Positions 31,903 through 45,264 of a DNA stretch of 64,000 bases are shown one piece after another. The stretch lies in the NCBI GenBank assembly GCA_020809705.1, contig CP085829.1, forward strand, positions 3,534,001-3,598,000, read 5' to 3'. A model generated the notes under the pieces. It saw only the letters and a program-made list of their open reading frames with translations. It searched no databases and was not told the origin of the DNA. The DNA is from Calonectria ilicicola (Eukaryota > Ascomycota > Sordariomycetes > Hypocreales > Nectriaceae). The position numbers were made by a program, and so were the translations under genes. Each line of letters starts with the position of its first letter. The stretch's first letter is position 1.

Positions 31903-32659
31903 ATGAGTCCCCGTCAACATGTTCTAGAGCCAGGGTGCTTGGACATGACGTGTGATAGAAAATACTACCGCCGGGGAACCGCCTTCATCAAACGAACTCT
32001 GCGCCCCAAAGAGTACCGCACCGCTTTCTTCGGCCTTCACATCCCGCGACGCATCCAAGAATGCCTCATCAATGAAGCTGCGTCGCTGCGATATATTCGC
32101 CAGCACACCGACGTCCCAGTCCCTGCCGTGCACTGCGATTTCGAAGACGACGGCGCATACTATCTCGTGACCGAGTACGTCGAGGGCGTTCCCATGTCCC
32201 ATCTCTCGGCCGAGAAGCAAGCCGTTGTGCGCCTCGAGCTCGAGGACCACATTGCCACACTTAAAAACATGACATCAAACCGTCTCGGTGGGCCCTCGGG
32301 CCTCGTCGTACCCCCGATTCGTGTCATGCATCGCACCGAAACCGACAATTGGTCGCTTGTCCCTTCGGACCGCCACGAATTCGTCTTTTGCCACAACGAC
32401 CTCTCCCAGAAGAAGGTCCTCGTCAACCCGGACACGCTCAAGATCAATGCCATTATAGACTGGGAATACGCCGGCTTCTACCCGGCCCAGTTCGAGTGGC
32501 CGTTTTACACGAGGCCAGGTCCGGCCTCTATGCTCCCTGGCGAGTATGACGATTCGGCCGAGTTGCTGGCATATCTCAACTCCAAAGTTGTAAGTTGCCT
32601 CTCCACACCCTTGCGCTAGCTCCCGACTTGACTGACTCGCGCAACAGCAGCAAACCTAA
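31903..32659 (+). CDS. Aminoglycoside-phosphotransferase (APH)-fold kinase-like protein
   Basis: Exon 31903-32589 ends at a GTAAGT donor. A 58-nt intron with TTGACTGAC and CAACAG leads to 32648-32659, adding QQT before TAA; 232 aa in all. The APH fold shows as KRTLRPKEYR, NEAASLRYIRQHTDVPVPAV (alphaC and beta4 region), YLVTEYVEGVPM (hinge), the Brenner loop FCHNDLSQKKVLV and IIDWEYAGFYP (the DFG-equivalent). The catalytic Asp is present, but the Mg-binding Asn of the usual HNDLSxxN is Lys, so activity is doubtful. The family's substrates in fungi are mostly unknown. Without splicing, the frame would run on to 32619. Confidence 0.78.
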
Positions 32660-33178
32660 TCGTCCCTGGCTATGCTTGATCAAGATGATAGGCTAGCCCA
32701 CTGTGACCCCCTGTTCCTTTTTTAGTCACCCCATTCTTTTTGTTTTGTCTTTCGCCCATGCTACATATGGGTGTTGTTGTTGATCCGCCTCTTGTCGCTG
32801 TGAGGGCGTGGGAAGAGTCTGCCATTCGCAAGCGTCTTTCCTAGAGAGATGTACTGCGCCTTTAAGCGTTGTCACGTCTGTCTGTCTGTCTGTCTGGTGG
32901 TTGGTGGGTTTGGATTTGGCTTTGGCTTTGGGTAAAAAAATATCCGTGATACTTTCTTGATGGAGCCTTCTTTATATAACACGCATTTCACTGACACCTA
33001 GCGCAATCCTAATGGCGAATGATGCTGTCAAATCAGATTCACTGTGCATTCGGGGATAATTATAATATGTTTTCTGATAAACAATAGCTAAAAGGAGTGA
33101 CGATACATAAATAACATCCCCCCCCCCCCTTGACGGAATCATGGCTACCTGGTTCATTCTGTTTGGTGTTCATGTCCG

Positions 33179-36100
33179 CTAGGTTCTGTCCTGGTCCGCT
33201 AGCCGGTTATCCCCTATGTCTTGCAGCAAGTTCCGCCATGCTCTGCCGTCGCCTGTGTTTTCGAAGCCTTCACCGTATGTTTCAGTCGCCAGGCGCAACA
33301 GCTTCCTGGCAACTCTCTCCGCCTCGTCATATCTGCCCTGCAGCTCCATTACGAAGGCAAGCCGATACATGATCTGGAGAGTGTCCTCATCTCCTTGGCC
33401 AAGCTTACGCCTGCGTAACGCGAATAGCTCCCTGAATAGCGCCTCGGCTGTTGCTATTTTCTCCTGGTAGTCCGCATCTCTGGGTAATTCTGTCAACAAG
33501 TTCCATTGCGCATTGATGACCCTTTCAAACATGCCCGTGATGGTTTCCGGGCGTACTTCGTTGAACGGCCCCCTGTATTCGGATATCAGCCTTCCCCACT
33601 GCCTTGTCGCTCCTTCGTAATCTTCCACGCCCACTAGGTCGTTGAAATGCATCCGCGTGTACCAGACAGTAGAGGCATCTTCGCCAAAGTTATTCACGTG
33701 TAAGCTGAGTATGGATCCCTCCCTCACCTCGAGTGGTATGTGCAGTGCCGGGGGTTTGAGAGCATCGTCAAGGTGCTGCATATTCGCGAGGGTGAAGTTG
33801 TGCCCTTGGCCATGCACTGCGGTATACATCCGAAGAACTCTTCGGTGAATTCTTTCGGATTCTGCAACCCTTTGTACTCTTTCCAGCACAAATCCCAAGG
33901 GGATCAAGCACCGCCATACGAAGGAGTCCCTTTCGTCGTAAAACTTCATCGCCATGGTCGATGCTCGGCGTAAGAGCGTCAGGGCCTCCGTGTGCTTTCC
34001 CACCATGTACAGAAACCTTCCGGTTTTTTGGATCAGATGGACAAAATCTCTATCCCCGGTGACTGAGTCATCTGAATCGTAGAAGCTTACTACTCGTTGC
34101 GCATGCGACAGAAGGTATGCCCATTTTTTCATACACTCAGTGTTGGGCTCAGGCTCAGGCAGAGTCACGTTCAGCTTTGGTATGACCTCGGCGATTTTGA
34201 GGACAAATTCTCCTTGGTCTTTTATCCACTTCATCATTAATTTCCTCAAGAGTCCGTGCATGTGATACTTCTCTCCAACCAGAGGGGTGATGAAGCCATA
34301 ATCATTGAGGAGGCCAAGTGCGTTCTGTTGTGTCTCTTCACTTCCGCCGGGTGGCAGGAAAACTTTCGGGATCCCCTTTTCGGAAAGATAAGATATGAGC
34401 TGCAGATAATTGGCGGCAAAATCATTGTCCCGGCAGATGCGTTCAAACGAAATCAGCCATGTAGTTGCCACAGGGTGTTTGATCAAGTCGTAGCAATGAT
34501 GATGATGATTGAAATCCTCACTGAGGGACTTGACCGTGGACGGGTTGCTGTTTTCGAAAAGTCGGACATAGTCTTGAATTGGCGTTCCCGTCTTTACAAT
34601 GAAATCAGCCGCTAGCCGGATAGCAAGGGGCACACAGGCTAAAACACCGAGAAGGATGGGTATGGCACTTTCATCCACCATCTGGCGTCGGCACAAGATT
34701 GTCTTCAACATGGCCGTGGCTTCGGCCGGGGTCATTTCTTGCATAGAAAACCACACTAACGTCATGTGAGGTTGAGCGACGTAGTTCTGTCGTTATGGCA
34801 AGGTTTCGGGTGGTGAGCAAGATGGATCCCGTGCAGCTTTCGGATAATTGAGGATAGAGACCGTTCTCGCCAAAAAGAAGCTCCATGTCGTTGACACCGT
34901 CAATAATCAGGACCCAGCTCCTTCCTTCGCTCCTCAAGGCATCCTCCAGACGTCCTCTTGTGTCTGGATTGAATACGTCTCGAAGCCCAATCCTTCCAGC
35001 GATGACATAGTAGGATTGGTCGATGGCAGCGAGATCAAAAGCCGAGACCCAAAAGATGGAACAGTTCGGATGCTGCTCGCGGATCCGATAAGCAGCTTCA
35101 ATAGCGACCTCAGTCTTTCCAAGGCCGTCATGGGATTCGAGCACAGTTATTTGGCATAGGTGTTCGTTGGCGTTTGGGGGAACCAGCGCAAGAAGTTCGT
35201 CGAGTATGGCTACACGGCCAAAAAAATCTTGGTTCCGAACATAAGGAACATTAAAGCAGCCTTTGATTCAATCACAAAGCGAGTCAGCTACTTTCCTGAA
35301 TACTAGTTGTTCAAATGTAGGGGGAATGGCCACTAAACTACTCACCTCGGACGTTTAACGGAACCACTGGTTGAACCTGTGGTTGATGCCTTGTTTGGGC
35401 AAATTCTAGGACGCTCATGGCAAAAGAAGCGGCCATAGCTACTGAATATGGCTGCCAGTCTATATCCTCTTCTGTACCGGCATAGTCGCAGACCCCGTGA
35501 ATAACGCAGACGGGGAGAGCACCTATAGTGCCCACAGGTTCCGTCTCGACTCCAATAATGCCATGCTCGTCACGCAGCTTGTTTCTGGTCGCGGCATCTG
35601 CCATAAGCAGGCTCCCGGAACCGATCGGGCCATACCACGCTCGCGTACGCCGAGCAAGAGGTCTATCGGTTCGTTCAACAGGTATCCCGGCTTCGCATAA
35701 TATATCATTGTCTTGGCCAGGATCTTTGAATAGGTAGGAATTCATTTCCTCAAGGGTCCTTGTGTAGTAGGGGAGGACACGACTTGCAATACAGGAAGCC
35801 GTGAGTTTCAGGTCGCGAATGATGTTGTCAATGTTTGGATCTGCTCTTGCTAAAGCACGAGCATTTCCATCTCCGTTTCCAGGGTCATATGCCACAAGGC
35901 CGGCGGTGTTGTCGCCTGGGGAGAAACCGACGAGGACATCTCCGAGGCGGATATCGAGCGACTGGCTTGGGCGAAGGTTGGGTAAAGCTGAAGCGGTGCC
36001 GACTAGTAGTACTAGCTGGAGGTTTGTGAAGGTTCTCTTTAGTTGCCTGACGATTTCGTCCGCGGTCTTGTGTATGTATCCTGCCTCACTGGCCAGGCAA

Positions 36101-36285
36101 GCCAGCACAACGCCATGCCCGCAGATGACGCCGGTAGCTGCGACATCCTCGAATGCTCTTGTTTGAGGGAAACTGAGTGCGTCTATTTTGTCGAGCATAA
36201 ACAAGCAAGCGCCAATCCCAACGCGCTGCGGGGCTATCCAGGCGATGGTGTAACTGGCATGGTCGATCTGGGGTATGATGGACAT
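33179..36285 (-). CDS. NLR-type STAND protein: PNP_UDP domain, NB-ARC, TPR; apparent frameshift
   Basis: Exon 1 (35346-36285) encodes a purine-nucleoside-phosphorylase-like N-terminal domain (YTIAWIAPQ, VVLACLAS, LVLLVGTAS, IGVETEPVG, VIHGVCDYAG). An 85-nt intron joins it to exon 2 (33179-35260), which carries FFGRVAILDELLALV, the P-loop region LESHDGLGKTEVA (first Gly of GxxxxGKT replaced by Ser), the Walker B-like WVLIIDGVND, GSILLTTRN and then C-terminal TPR repeats ending near GRYDEAERVARKLL. This is the standard fungal NLR layout linked to non-self recognition and heterokaryon incompatibility. The frame shifts by one base near 34747-34750, in a run of four A (plus strand), just after the sensor region. 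It may be a real mutation or a homopolymer error; without it the protein would be about 1,000 aa. Confidence 0.82.
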
Positions 36286-37797
36286 GGCAGTCTCGCGGGG
36301 AGGGGGACTGTTGAGATCAAATGCAATATTCTTGTGGCGTCCGTATCACAAGGGAATGAATAATGGAGGAGTCTGTGTGTATCTATCAAGGAGGAGAAGG
36401 AAGGAGAAGGATGACACGATTGCAAAGAGCTTTCAGCTGCGGTGCGTGTGTTTGCATGCTGGAGACTTGCTTCTGCCGCTCAAACGGCTCTTTGATTCGT
36501 CCATGACAAAACTGCGCGCAAGCCCAGGTAACCTGGAAGAGACGCGGTACGCAGCCTCGTCAAATGTGACAGCTCTGGAAAGCAGAGGAACAGCAGCCCC
36601 GATGAGCCTTGAGCGTCTCGGAATCGGGGCAGAGGGCACTCAATCTATACAGGGAATCGGTTTAATGGACAGTGATTATCACAGGCATCTATTTTGGCAG
36701 GCCTGGCTTGCAATTTTTGTAAATGCAGCCCAACTGTTGCTCCCACTTGGACGGAGGCGGCCGGGATGCAGACAGAGTGTGACCAGGCCAATGTTTGTTT
36801 ATGAACCAAGAGTGAGCAGAGAGTACCAACCCACGCGACACTGGATATCATACCGATCGCAAGTGCCAAACCCAACATTATCCACAGACCAGGCGACCAA
36901 AGCATCCAAGATGGACCCCAACCACGGACACCGAGAGCTGGATGCCAAGACCAGAGTCGGCGGGTCCATAGTGGGTTCGTTCGTGGTGAGGCGAGTGCCG
37001 TGGCTGATTGCAGTGATGATTGCAGCAAAGCAGCAAATGCACGCCATGCTCCAGAGTGACATGCCTCCCAGCATCAACTTCTCTTAGTGAGCACCCTCAG
37101 GAGGCATTCAGTATCTTGAGAACTTTTTATTCCTTCATTTTTATTCCTTCATTGTTGATTTATTCCTTCATGCAATCAATCGGGTTTTCTCATTTTACTT
37201 TCTCCTATTTTCCTATTTTTTTTTATCTTATTTTTTTATCTTTAATTTCGTCAATCCAGGCAACCGTTTTTTTTCAACCTCGCTTGGCTTGCAAGATTCT
37301 CCCAATCCCGTCCCGCCCACTCCCGGAATAATCGGGCATCCGTGGTCCGGGCTCATGAACTCCCCTGCCCCACCTCCTCCTCCTCCTCCATGTCCCTGGG
37401 TTGACGACGGGTACGTACCTTATGACGCCTCCCGCCCGTCGCAGCCCAGCCACTGAAAGCTGTCGCACTCCCAACGCCGCCAAGCAGCTCATCGCCACGA
37501 TACTTGTCACGGCTGACGACAGCTCCCACAGATTCGGGCACTCCATTTTAATTCCCTCTCCCAGCCGGCGCTGCTCCAATCTTTTCCCCCGCCTGTTCAT
37601 ATCTCCTTTACCTGCTACATACACGGACGCCGGCGACGTCGGCCCACGATAGTCCGTTTCTCAGTCTCGTGATCCCAGGGGGTTCAACTTGAATCATCTT
37701 CACTGCTTTCCCCCCCCATCTCTACGGCCTCGCGCAGACTCCTCCTCCTCCATACCACTAAACCTCCTGCGGAGCTCCTCCGTCCAAAACCGCAATC

Positions 37798-40700
37798 ATG
37801 GCCACCGTGCGAGGCATGGAGCACACAAAGTTGGTGAATCACTGTTGCGCCGGACAACGCGGATGCTAACCACACGCACTCATCTCAAGGACTGACCAAG
37901 AACTGGCCATCAACATCAAAAAAGCTACAAACCCCGAAGAGATCTCCCCCAAGCGCAAGCATGTGCGAGCATGCATCGTCTACACTTGGGACCACAGGTC
38001 CTCTGCCGCCTTCTGGGCTGGCATTAAGGTGTATGTCGACCCCCCCGACGTCCCGAAACCGCCTGCCTCGTCGCTAACCTCCCCTCCTCGACAGCCAGCC
38101 GATCCTCGCCGACGAAGTTCAGACATTCAAGGCCCTCATCACCATTCACAAGGTCCTCCAGGAAGGCCATCCCAGCGCCTTGAAGGAGGCAATGGCCAAC
38201 CGCGGCTGGATTGACAGCCTCAACCGTGGTATGGCCGGCGAAGGAATGCGTGGTTACGGTCCTCTGATTCGCGAATACGTTTACTACCTCCTCGCAAAGC
38301 TTTCTTTCCACCATCAGCACCCGGAATTCAACGGCACATTCGAGTACGAAGAGTACCTGAGTCTCAAGGCCATCAATGACCCCAATGAAGGCTACGAGAC
38401 CATCACCGACCTCATGGTTCTGCAAGATAAGATTGAGCAGTTCCAGAAGCTCATCTTCTCTCACTTCCGAAACGTCGGAAACAATGAGTGCCGAATTGCT
38501 GCTCTGGTGCCCCTTGTCCAGGAGAGCTACGGAATCTACAAGTTCATCACCAGCATGCTTCGAGCAATGCATACTAGTCAGTTTCCTCAACTCCCCAAAG
38601 CTGCACAAGAAATCGCAAGCTAACAATGCGCAGCAACCGGCGACGATGACGCCCTAGAGCCCCTGCGACAACGATACAATGCCCAGCATTACCGTCTCGT
38701 CAAATTCTACTATGAGTGCTCCAACCTCCGATATCTCACAAGCTTGATTACCATCCCCAAGCTGCCTCAAGACCCGCCCAATCTCTTGTCCGAGGACGAC
38801 GATGCGCCTGCTCTCCCCGCGAGACCAAAGCAGGAAATCGAACGAAAGCCTTCGCCGCCACCGGCACCCAAGAACGACGAGCCTGACGAGATGAACGAGT
38901 TTTGGAAGAGCGAAATCGACCGTCAGAACCGCGAGTATGAGGAGCAGCAGCGCGTGCTCGAGGAGCGCCAGCAACAGGCATTGCTGGCCCAGCAGCAGGC
39001 ACAGCTCCAGGCACAGCGAGACTTTGAGGAGCAGCAACGCCTCCTGATGGAGCAACAGCAGCGAGAGCAGGAAGCCCTGCTCGCCCAGCAAGCGCAGTGG
39101 CAGACTCAGGGTCGCCTGGCCGAACTGGAAAGGGAGAACCTGAATGCTCGCGCACAATACGAGCGAGACCAGCTCATGCTGCAGCAATACGATCAGCGTG
39201 TCAAGGCTCTTGAGAGCGAGCTGTCCCAGATTCAAAACAGTCTTGGCCAGCAGATGACAAGCAAGGACGATCAAATCCGCGCATTGCAGGAGCAGGTCAA
39301 CACCTGGAGGACCAAGTACGAGGCCCTCGCCAAACTCTACTCGCAACTTCGACACGAGCATCTCGACCTCCTCCAAAAGTTCAAGGCCGTTCAGCTCAAG
39401 GCTGCCAGCGCTCAGGAGGCCATCGATCGCCGAGAGAAGCTGGAGCGTGAGATTAAGACCAAGAATCTGGAGCTGGCCGACATGATTCGCGAGCGTGACC
39501 GCGCACTTCATGACAAGGACCGTCTCTCCGGCAGCAACAAGGACGAGGTCGAGAAGCTCAGGCGCGAGCTCCGCCTGGCCATGGACCGCGCAGATAACTT
39601 GGAACGCAGCAAAGGCAACGAGCTGTCGACCATGCTTGCCAAGTACAATCGCGAGATGGCTGACCTCGAGGAGGCGCTCCGCAACAAGTCGCGAGCTCTG
39701 GAGGATGCTCACAGCAAGGTCCATGACGGTAATTCTGATTTGGAACAGCTCCTCCGCGACAAGGAGGAGGAACTCGAGGTCTACAAGGCTGGCATGGATC
39801 AGACTCTTCTCGAGCTCGAGGAGCTCAAGTTGAACCAAGGCCACACTGACACAGCTCTGGATGGACAGATTGATGCCATCATCCTGGCTAACCTGGACAA
39901 GATCAACGACGTTATCGACTCAGTCCTCCAAGCTGGTATTTCACGCGTCGACGATGCCCTCTACGAACTAGACTCTTCCATGCAGGCCGGCAACCAAAAC
40001 GCCTCTCCTTCGTACGTACTCTCTCAGATCGAAAAGGCATCGGCCAGCGCCATGGAATTTGCTACTTCCTTCAACAACTTCATCGCAGACGGCCCCAACA
40101 GCACCCACGCCGAGCTCATCAAGAATATCAACGTCTTCTCAGGGGCTATTGCAGATGTGTGCAGCAACAGCAAGGGTCTCACGCGTCTTGCCACAGACGA
40201 TAAGAAGTCAGACTCGATGATGAACGGCGCCAGACAGTCAGCCCTGTCAACTGTGCAGTTCTTCCGCAGTCTGCAAAGCTTTAGGCTCGAGGGGCTGGAC
40301 CCGCTCGCGAAGACGGATGTCGTCATTAACAGCAATAACGACGTGCAGATGAACCTGCAGAAGCTCAACAAGCTGGTGGAAGGCTTTGCCCCTGGCTTTG
40401 GCAAGCTGATGAACAACAAGGGCGATTTGGGAGACCTTGTCGATCAGGAACTGAGCAAGGCCGCCGACGCCATTGCTGCTGCAGCGGCTCGCCTGGCCAA
40501 GCTCAGGAACAAGCCTCGAGACGGCTACTCGACCTACGAGCTCAAGGTTCACGACTCCATCCTGGATGCGGCCACGGCCATCACCAACGCCATCACGCAG
40601 CTGATTCAGGCAGCCTCAGTGACGCAGCAGGAGATTGTGCAGGCCGGCCGAGGCTCGTCATCTCGCACGGCGTTTTACAAGAAGAACAACAGGTGGACGG

Positions 40701-41243
40701 AGGGTCTCATCTCGGCTGCCAAGGCCGTGGCGTCGTCTACAAACACGCTCATCGAGACGGCCGACGGAGTCATCTCGAACCGCAACAGCCCTGAGCAGCT
40801 GATTGTGGCCTCAAACGACGTGGCGGCATCCACGGCACAGCTGGTGGCGGCCAGCCGAGTCAAAGCAGGCTTCATGTCCAAGAGCCAAGAGAAGCTGGAG
40901 CAGGCCAGCAAAGCTGTGGGAGCGGCCTGCCGCGCACTGGTCCGCCAAGTCCAGAGCTTGATCAAGGAGCGCAGCCAAGAGGAGGAACAGGTGGACTATA
41001 CCAAACTCGGCGCACACGAATTCAAGGTGCGCGAGATGGAGCAGCAGGTGAGTTTCGATTGGATGAACCAAAGTCCGGAGAAGAGCGGCCATAACGGCTG
41101 CCCGATCTGGCAAGGCGGATGTGACGAGGACGAGGAGACTAACGCAGCCATGACAGGTCGAGATTCTCCAATTAGAAAACGCGCTCGCCGCCGCACGGCA
41201 TCGCCTGGGCGAGATGAGGAAGATCTCTTACCAAGAAGATTAG
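37798..41243 (+). CDS. SLA2: Sla2/HIP1R-family endocytic adaptor (ANTH, coiled coil, I/LWEQ)
   Basis: Five exons, 37798-37829, 37890-38030, 38095-38576, 38634-41047 and 41157-41243, join in frame to give 1,051 aa. The N-terminal ANTH domain (KRKHVRACIVYTWDHRSS, ITIHKVLQEGHPSALKEA, GYGPLIREYV) binds PI(4,5)P2. A proline-rich linker and a long Gln/Glu-rich coiled coil (about residues 330-630) follow. The C-terminal I/LWEQ actin-binding domain ends in VEILQLENALAAARHRLGEM...ISYQED. The first splice uses a weak donor (GTTGGT) but is the only one that keeps the ANTH frame; the second uses GTATGT at 38031 and not the nearer GT. Sla2 couples clathrin sites to actin. It is the classical flank of ascomycete MAT loci. 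Confidence 0.95.
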
Positions 41244-43470
41244 AGCTAAGAGGTGTTGGTGGCGTGTTGGATGGCAAAGCAAGTGCGGCTGGGATGGACG
41301 CAGCCAGGACAGTCAGGACAGTGTGCAAAACACGACAGCATACATGCAGTGTAATTAGACCGGGTGTGTTGGTTGTTGGTTCTAATGCTCGGCGGAACCG
41401 GGACGATTCCGTTTTTCGACTCTTTCAGTCCTATCCCTACTTTTGATGCATGTGCCAAGACACCGGGCGTGAGATGTCTTGGATTGCGTATGGTCCGCTT
41501 CTGCTTGTCATTGGATCAACCCTGGTGAGGCATGGGACGATCATTCCAAAGCGTGTTGAATCTAGACTTGCAGCCTGTCGAGCTTTTGGAGGGGAGTGCG
41601 GCGTTGGTGCAGACGGTGCTTTTCCCAAGATCAACCCTCACACGTCCCGTGTTATCTTTTCTTGTCTCGGAAACGCCTCGTATCTCTACCACCATCACCT
41701 CACCATGACTTGACCTTGAGGGGTTTCAACCATGTTCCTGCGACAAGTTCAGTCTGTTTCATCGACAAACCCACCGAGAACGAAATCTAGTGAGACCGCC
41801 CAACGTCCGAGCGCGGGTATAGATCTACGCAAATGTTATTCCCGTTTCTTTTACCGGCACTTGAACCCAGGGGGGCGCCAAGCCCTGGGGGGGGCAAAAA
41901 GTTAGCGCTACAACGGCGGCCGGTCATGTACTTGCAAAGTCCCATTGCGTACCTTTTTGTATCTCCCCCTCATCGTCTGGAGAGGATGGGATTTGTGGCG
42001 TTTTCTTGGCCAGGGTGATGATTATCATGGCTTTCCTTGAGCAAGTAGTGAAGTTGAGTTTTTGCCAAGACGCTGGCTGGATGTGAGTGAGACGGAGACG
42101 GCTCCAATGCAGCAGGGATTGTGTTTGCGTGACTATTTACTAATGCTCAGCTCGTTTTCTATCTCTGGACAAGTCCCTCCAATACGAGGGTTTGGGAGGG
42201 AAGGAAGTGGCGGATCGGTTTCCACCGCGGTTGGTTGTCAGGGTGGGGAAGGAAGAAGGGAGGAGGATCTTCGTGTCATGGTCCATGCACCCTTGCTATT
42301 GAGCAACACAAGACTCAAGATTCAAGACCACATCACATGCGCCAACAGCGCTAACAGCACCAACAGCCACGGATCATGCATCTCCGTCCTGTGTCTCTCA
42401 TTGCTTTCGTTGCCCTCGTCTTTTTTCCATGCCATTTCCCCTTAGCTCTCTTGTCGTCATCACGAAGTTCTTCGGCCGTGGCACCCGCGGAGAAACAAAA
42501 AAAAAAGTTTGATTAACCATATTCCCACTGCAGCCATTGACCAAGCGAGACGGTTGTGCACGATGGGGCTAATCAACGGGAAGCCTATAGAGCGTGCCAG
42601 AACAGCAGGGCTCTTGGGGTCTGACTCGCAGCTGGCGATAAATGCAGCGATAAGGTTCCTAACTTCGTTTACCGTTTTTGAACAACAGTTCCCCACTCAC
42701 TGCTCTCGTAGGTGGCGTTTGTGCAATTTTAGCGCTCACCCCTCCAAAACTCCCCCTGTTCTCATTGTCCTGACAGCCCTCGCTAATCAGTGTGGCGAGT
42801 GCTGGGGTCGCGCTACGGAGACCACGGAGTTTACAAAGCACAAATTGGGCATGGTGAGAAACAAGCCACTCGAGGATTTGGGGGGGTGAGAGGCACGCAC
42901 CGCTTGGCTGTCGATCAGAGAAGAGGGGGCACTAAAAACGGAAACCTGGGGGGGGACCCAGCGCTGGGCGGGCCGGGTGGAGGAGAGGGGCAAAAAGAAA
43001 TGCTAAAATAACCAACAACTTGCATGGAAAAGTGAAGCGAGACTGAAGCTTGGAAGCACTAGTGGGGCGTGCGTTTGCAAAAGTGAGATGAGTCTGAAAA
43101 GGGTAGAAAATTTTTTGGGGCTGAATTTCTACGCTACTGTAGCTTTGCTCTGCAGGTTTCCCCCCCCTCCAAACGCGAAAACAACGGCTTCTCAAACGAG
43201 ATGCTCGCCAAGCTGCTCGAGGAACGCAAGCAGAAATCATTCACAAAAAAAAAAAAAAAAAAAAAGACTGCACCATGTAATTTCGAGCAACAATTTTCAT
43301 TTCACGTTCCATGACCAAACTAGAACTAAGCCGTAACCTGGCGAAACCTGCCTATCCGAGTGTTCCCAAATATTCCCCTTTGTCCCCTGTGCCTGTCCCC
43401 TGTGCCTGTCCATTCTGATCCCTATCACCATGCCTCCGCACCGTCCTGAAGAAAAACAAAGTACAAGTCC
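41244..43470. other. Intergenic region between SLA2 and MAT1-1-1
   Basis: No supported gene in about 2.2 kb. A plus-strand frame at 42509-42889 is open but has no recognisable features or splice signals. A poly-A tract lies at about 43244-43264. This region should contain the SLA2-side border of the MAT idiomorph, but with a single sequence that border cannot be placed. Confidence 0.5.
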
Positions 43471-44688
43471 CTACTGGGCCGGGAAATGGAACTCGTCCTG
43501 GGGGTCATAGCCTTCGCCCTGTGGAAGACCAGCAGCTGCAAACTGTCAGTGGGTGACTTGATGGCGCAAATGCAATGTTCAAACCTACTTCGTTCGCCTT
43601 CCGATTGTCTGTATCCCATCGTAGCGTCAATATCAAAAGGACTGTCAATGTTGATAGGATCAGCTGCCTGAACCGCCCGCAGCTGAAGCGCACGTTCTGT
43701 AGCAAGTCCAGTTTCAGCTTGAGCGTAGTTGTAGGACTGAATGGGATCTGGCTGAGGAGTTTGCAGCATGTGGTAGGGGATAGCGTCTAGGTTGTCAATC
43801 AGGATGGTACGGACGCCCAATCCTCGGAGGACATTCTCAGTGCACTGAGGTCCAAGAAGATCCCTGGCTGCTTGGACAGGGTCGACGACAAGTAGATGAC
43901 AGTAGTCAATCTTTTGCTGGGTAATTAGACGTGCCGTCTCAGCTAGCGGCTGAGAAGTTGTCATGATCCCGTTGTTGTTTGCGTTCAAGCGAGCCATGAG
44001 GATGAGGCCCTGCTGAGAAAGGTACCCAGTGTCGAGGACGGCCTGGAGAAGTTCTAACTCAGTGGTCGGGGTGGTCTCGCCCTGAAAGGGGTCAATGGCA
44101 ATCGATGGATCCTGAACTAGTTTCTGGGAACCATTTTCATCTTCCTGAATCGTCCAACCGAGTGTAGCAAGGTAGACGCTAGGATCCACAATCCTCATGA
44201 TAGGACAGCAAAAACTGAGGAAGCATGCCAGGGAAATATTACCCTTTCCAACCTCGTCTCTTGCAAAAGAGTAAACTTTAGCTATCAAAGCCCATTTATT
44301 GCGATTGGGTTCTTGGCTCCAGAGAGTGGTCAGGAAACCTGAGGCGGTTTTCTGTTGAATATCTGGGAAAATTCTCAAGTAGTAGCCTATGAGTGTGAGC
44401 TGATGATTTCCGCAAGAAAAGGCATGAATACTCACTTCGAAACGCCATGAAAGCATTGAGGGGCCGTTTCGGGCGGGGTTGGTTGGTTTCGTTGACACTT
44501 TCTTGGGCTTGGTAGTTGTTGGAAGCATCTCCGTCAGAATTCGAGGGCTCATTTGCATCCACATTATCCTGATGTTTTTCGAAGTACTTGGCAGCGAGTG
44601 CAAAGAAGGCTTCGTCATCAAGGAATGCCAACAACTCCTCAGTTGTGAGGGCAGACAGGTGTTGCATAAGAGTAGCTCTTGTCGCCAT
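43471..44688 (-). CDS. MAT1-1-1: Mating-type protein MAT1-1-1 (alpha-box transcription factor)
   Basis: Exons 44436-44688, 43589-44386 and 43471-43535 give 371 aa. The alpha box starts near residue 72 (PKRPLNAFMAFRSYYLRIFP, then ...GFLTTLWSQEPNRNKWALIAKVYSF). The 49-nt first intron sits within codon 85 of this box, the position conserved in ascomycetes. The last intron (GTAGGT at 43588, acceptor TTTGCAG) yields the typical C-terminus ending DEFHFPAQ; without it the frame runs into unrelated residues. The start at 44688 (MATRATL) fits the family better than the in-frame ATG at 44727. The protein activates alpha-type mating genes and is needed for fertility. It is transcribed away from MAT1-1-2, towards SLA2. 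Confidence 0.95.
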
Positions 44689-45264
44689 GTTGGTAGTATC
44701 GTCAAAAGTTTGGATGTAGGAATTCATGAAGTGTTATATTCTAACCAGACAAAGAATAAAGAAAGAGGAATACGCGCGGGGAGAAGTTGGAGATTTAAAG
44801 TGCTGGGTGTGTAAGATTCGGGGTGTGAGTGAAAGAAGAACCTTGGCTCACAGTGCAAACGGGGACAAAGGGTCTCGTGCGACACTGGCAGAGAGTGGCG
44901 GGCGGGTGGTGAGTTTAACAGGCTAGCTAGTGGGTCAAGGCAGACGAGCATGACTTGCAACAGTAAACGCCTGTGAGATGTCGGACCTTACGAGAAACGG
45001 TTAATCAGTCGGAGTGGCTTTAGGCCCTGATCGGCCATAACTCTAAGATAACCAACTAAATAACTCTAGGCTTTATCCTTCTTTAGGTAATATTTTTAGT
45101 GTGCTTGTTTATGGAAATCCTAAATGTTAGGGTGGGAATGTCCCGGAGGACGACAAATGTCACCGCTGGTACGCCACAAAACAGACGAGGTGCGCCAACA
45201 ACACGTACTCATTCGATGCTATCTACGGAAACTAACCCCTTGTTCCCCGTTTCTCTGGTGTTAT

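Noticed and set aside
36275..37087. Plus-strand ORF of 270 codons overlapping the NLR start
   Set aside because: No domain, poor composition and no splice or promoter context; it lies in the shared 5' flank of the NLR and overlaps its first codons.
38654..39844. Long minus-strand ORF of 396 codons opposite SLA2
   Set aside because: It is the antisense of the SLA2 coiled-coil region. Its Leu/Val-rich sequence mirrors Gln/Glu/Lys codons, and the sense frame is unambiguous.
42509..42889. Plus-strand ORF between SLA2 and MAT1-1-1
   Set aside because: It shows no family resemblance and no splice signals, and it lies where MAT loci normally have only spacer DNA.
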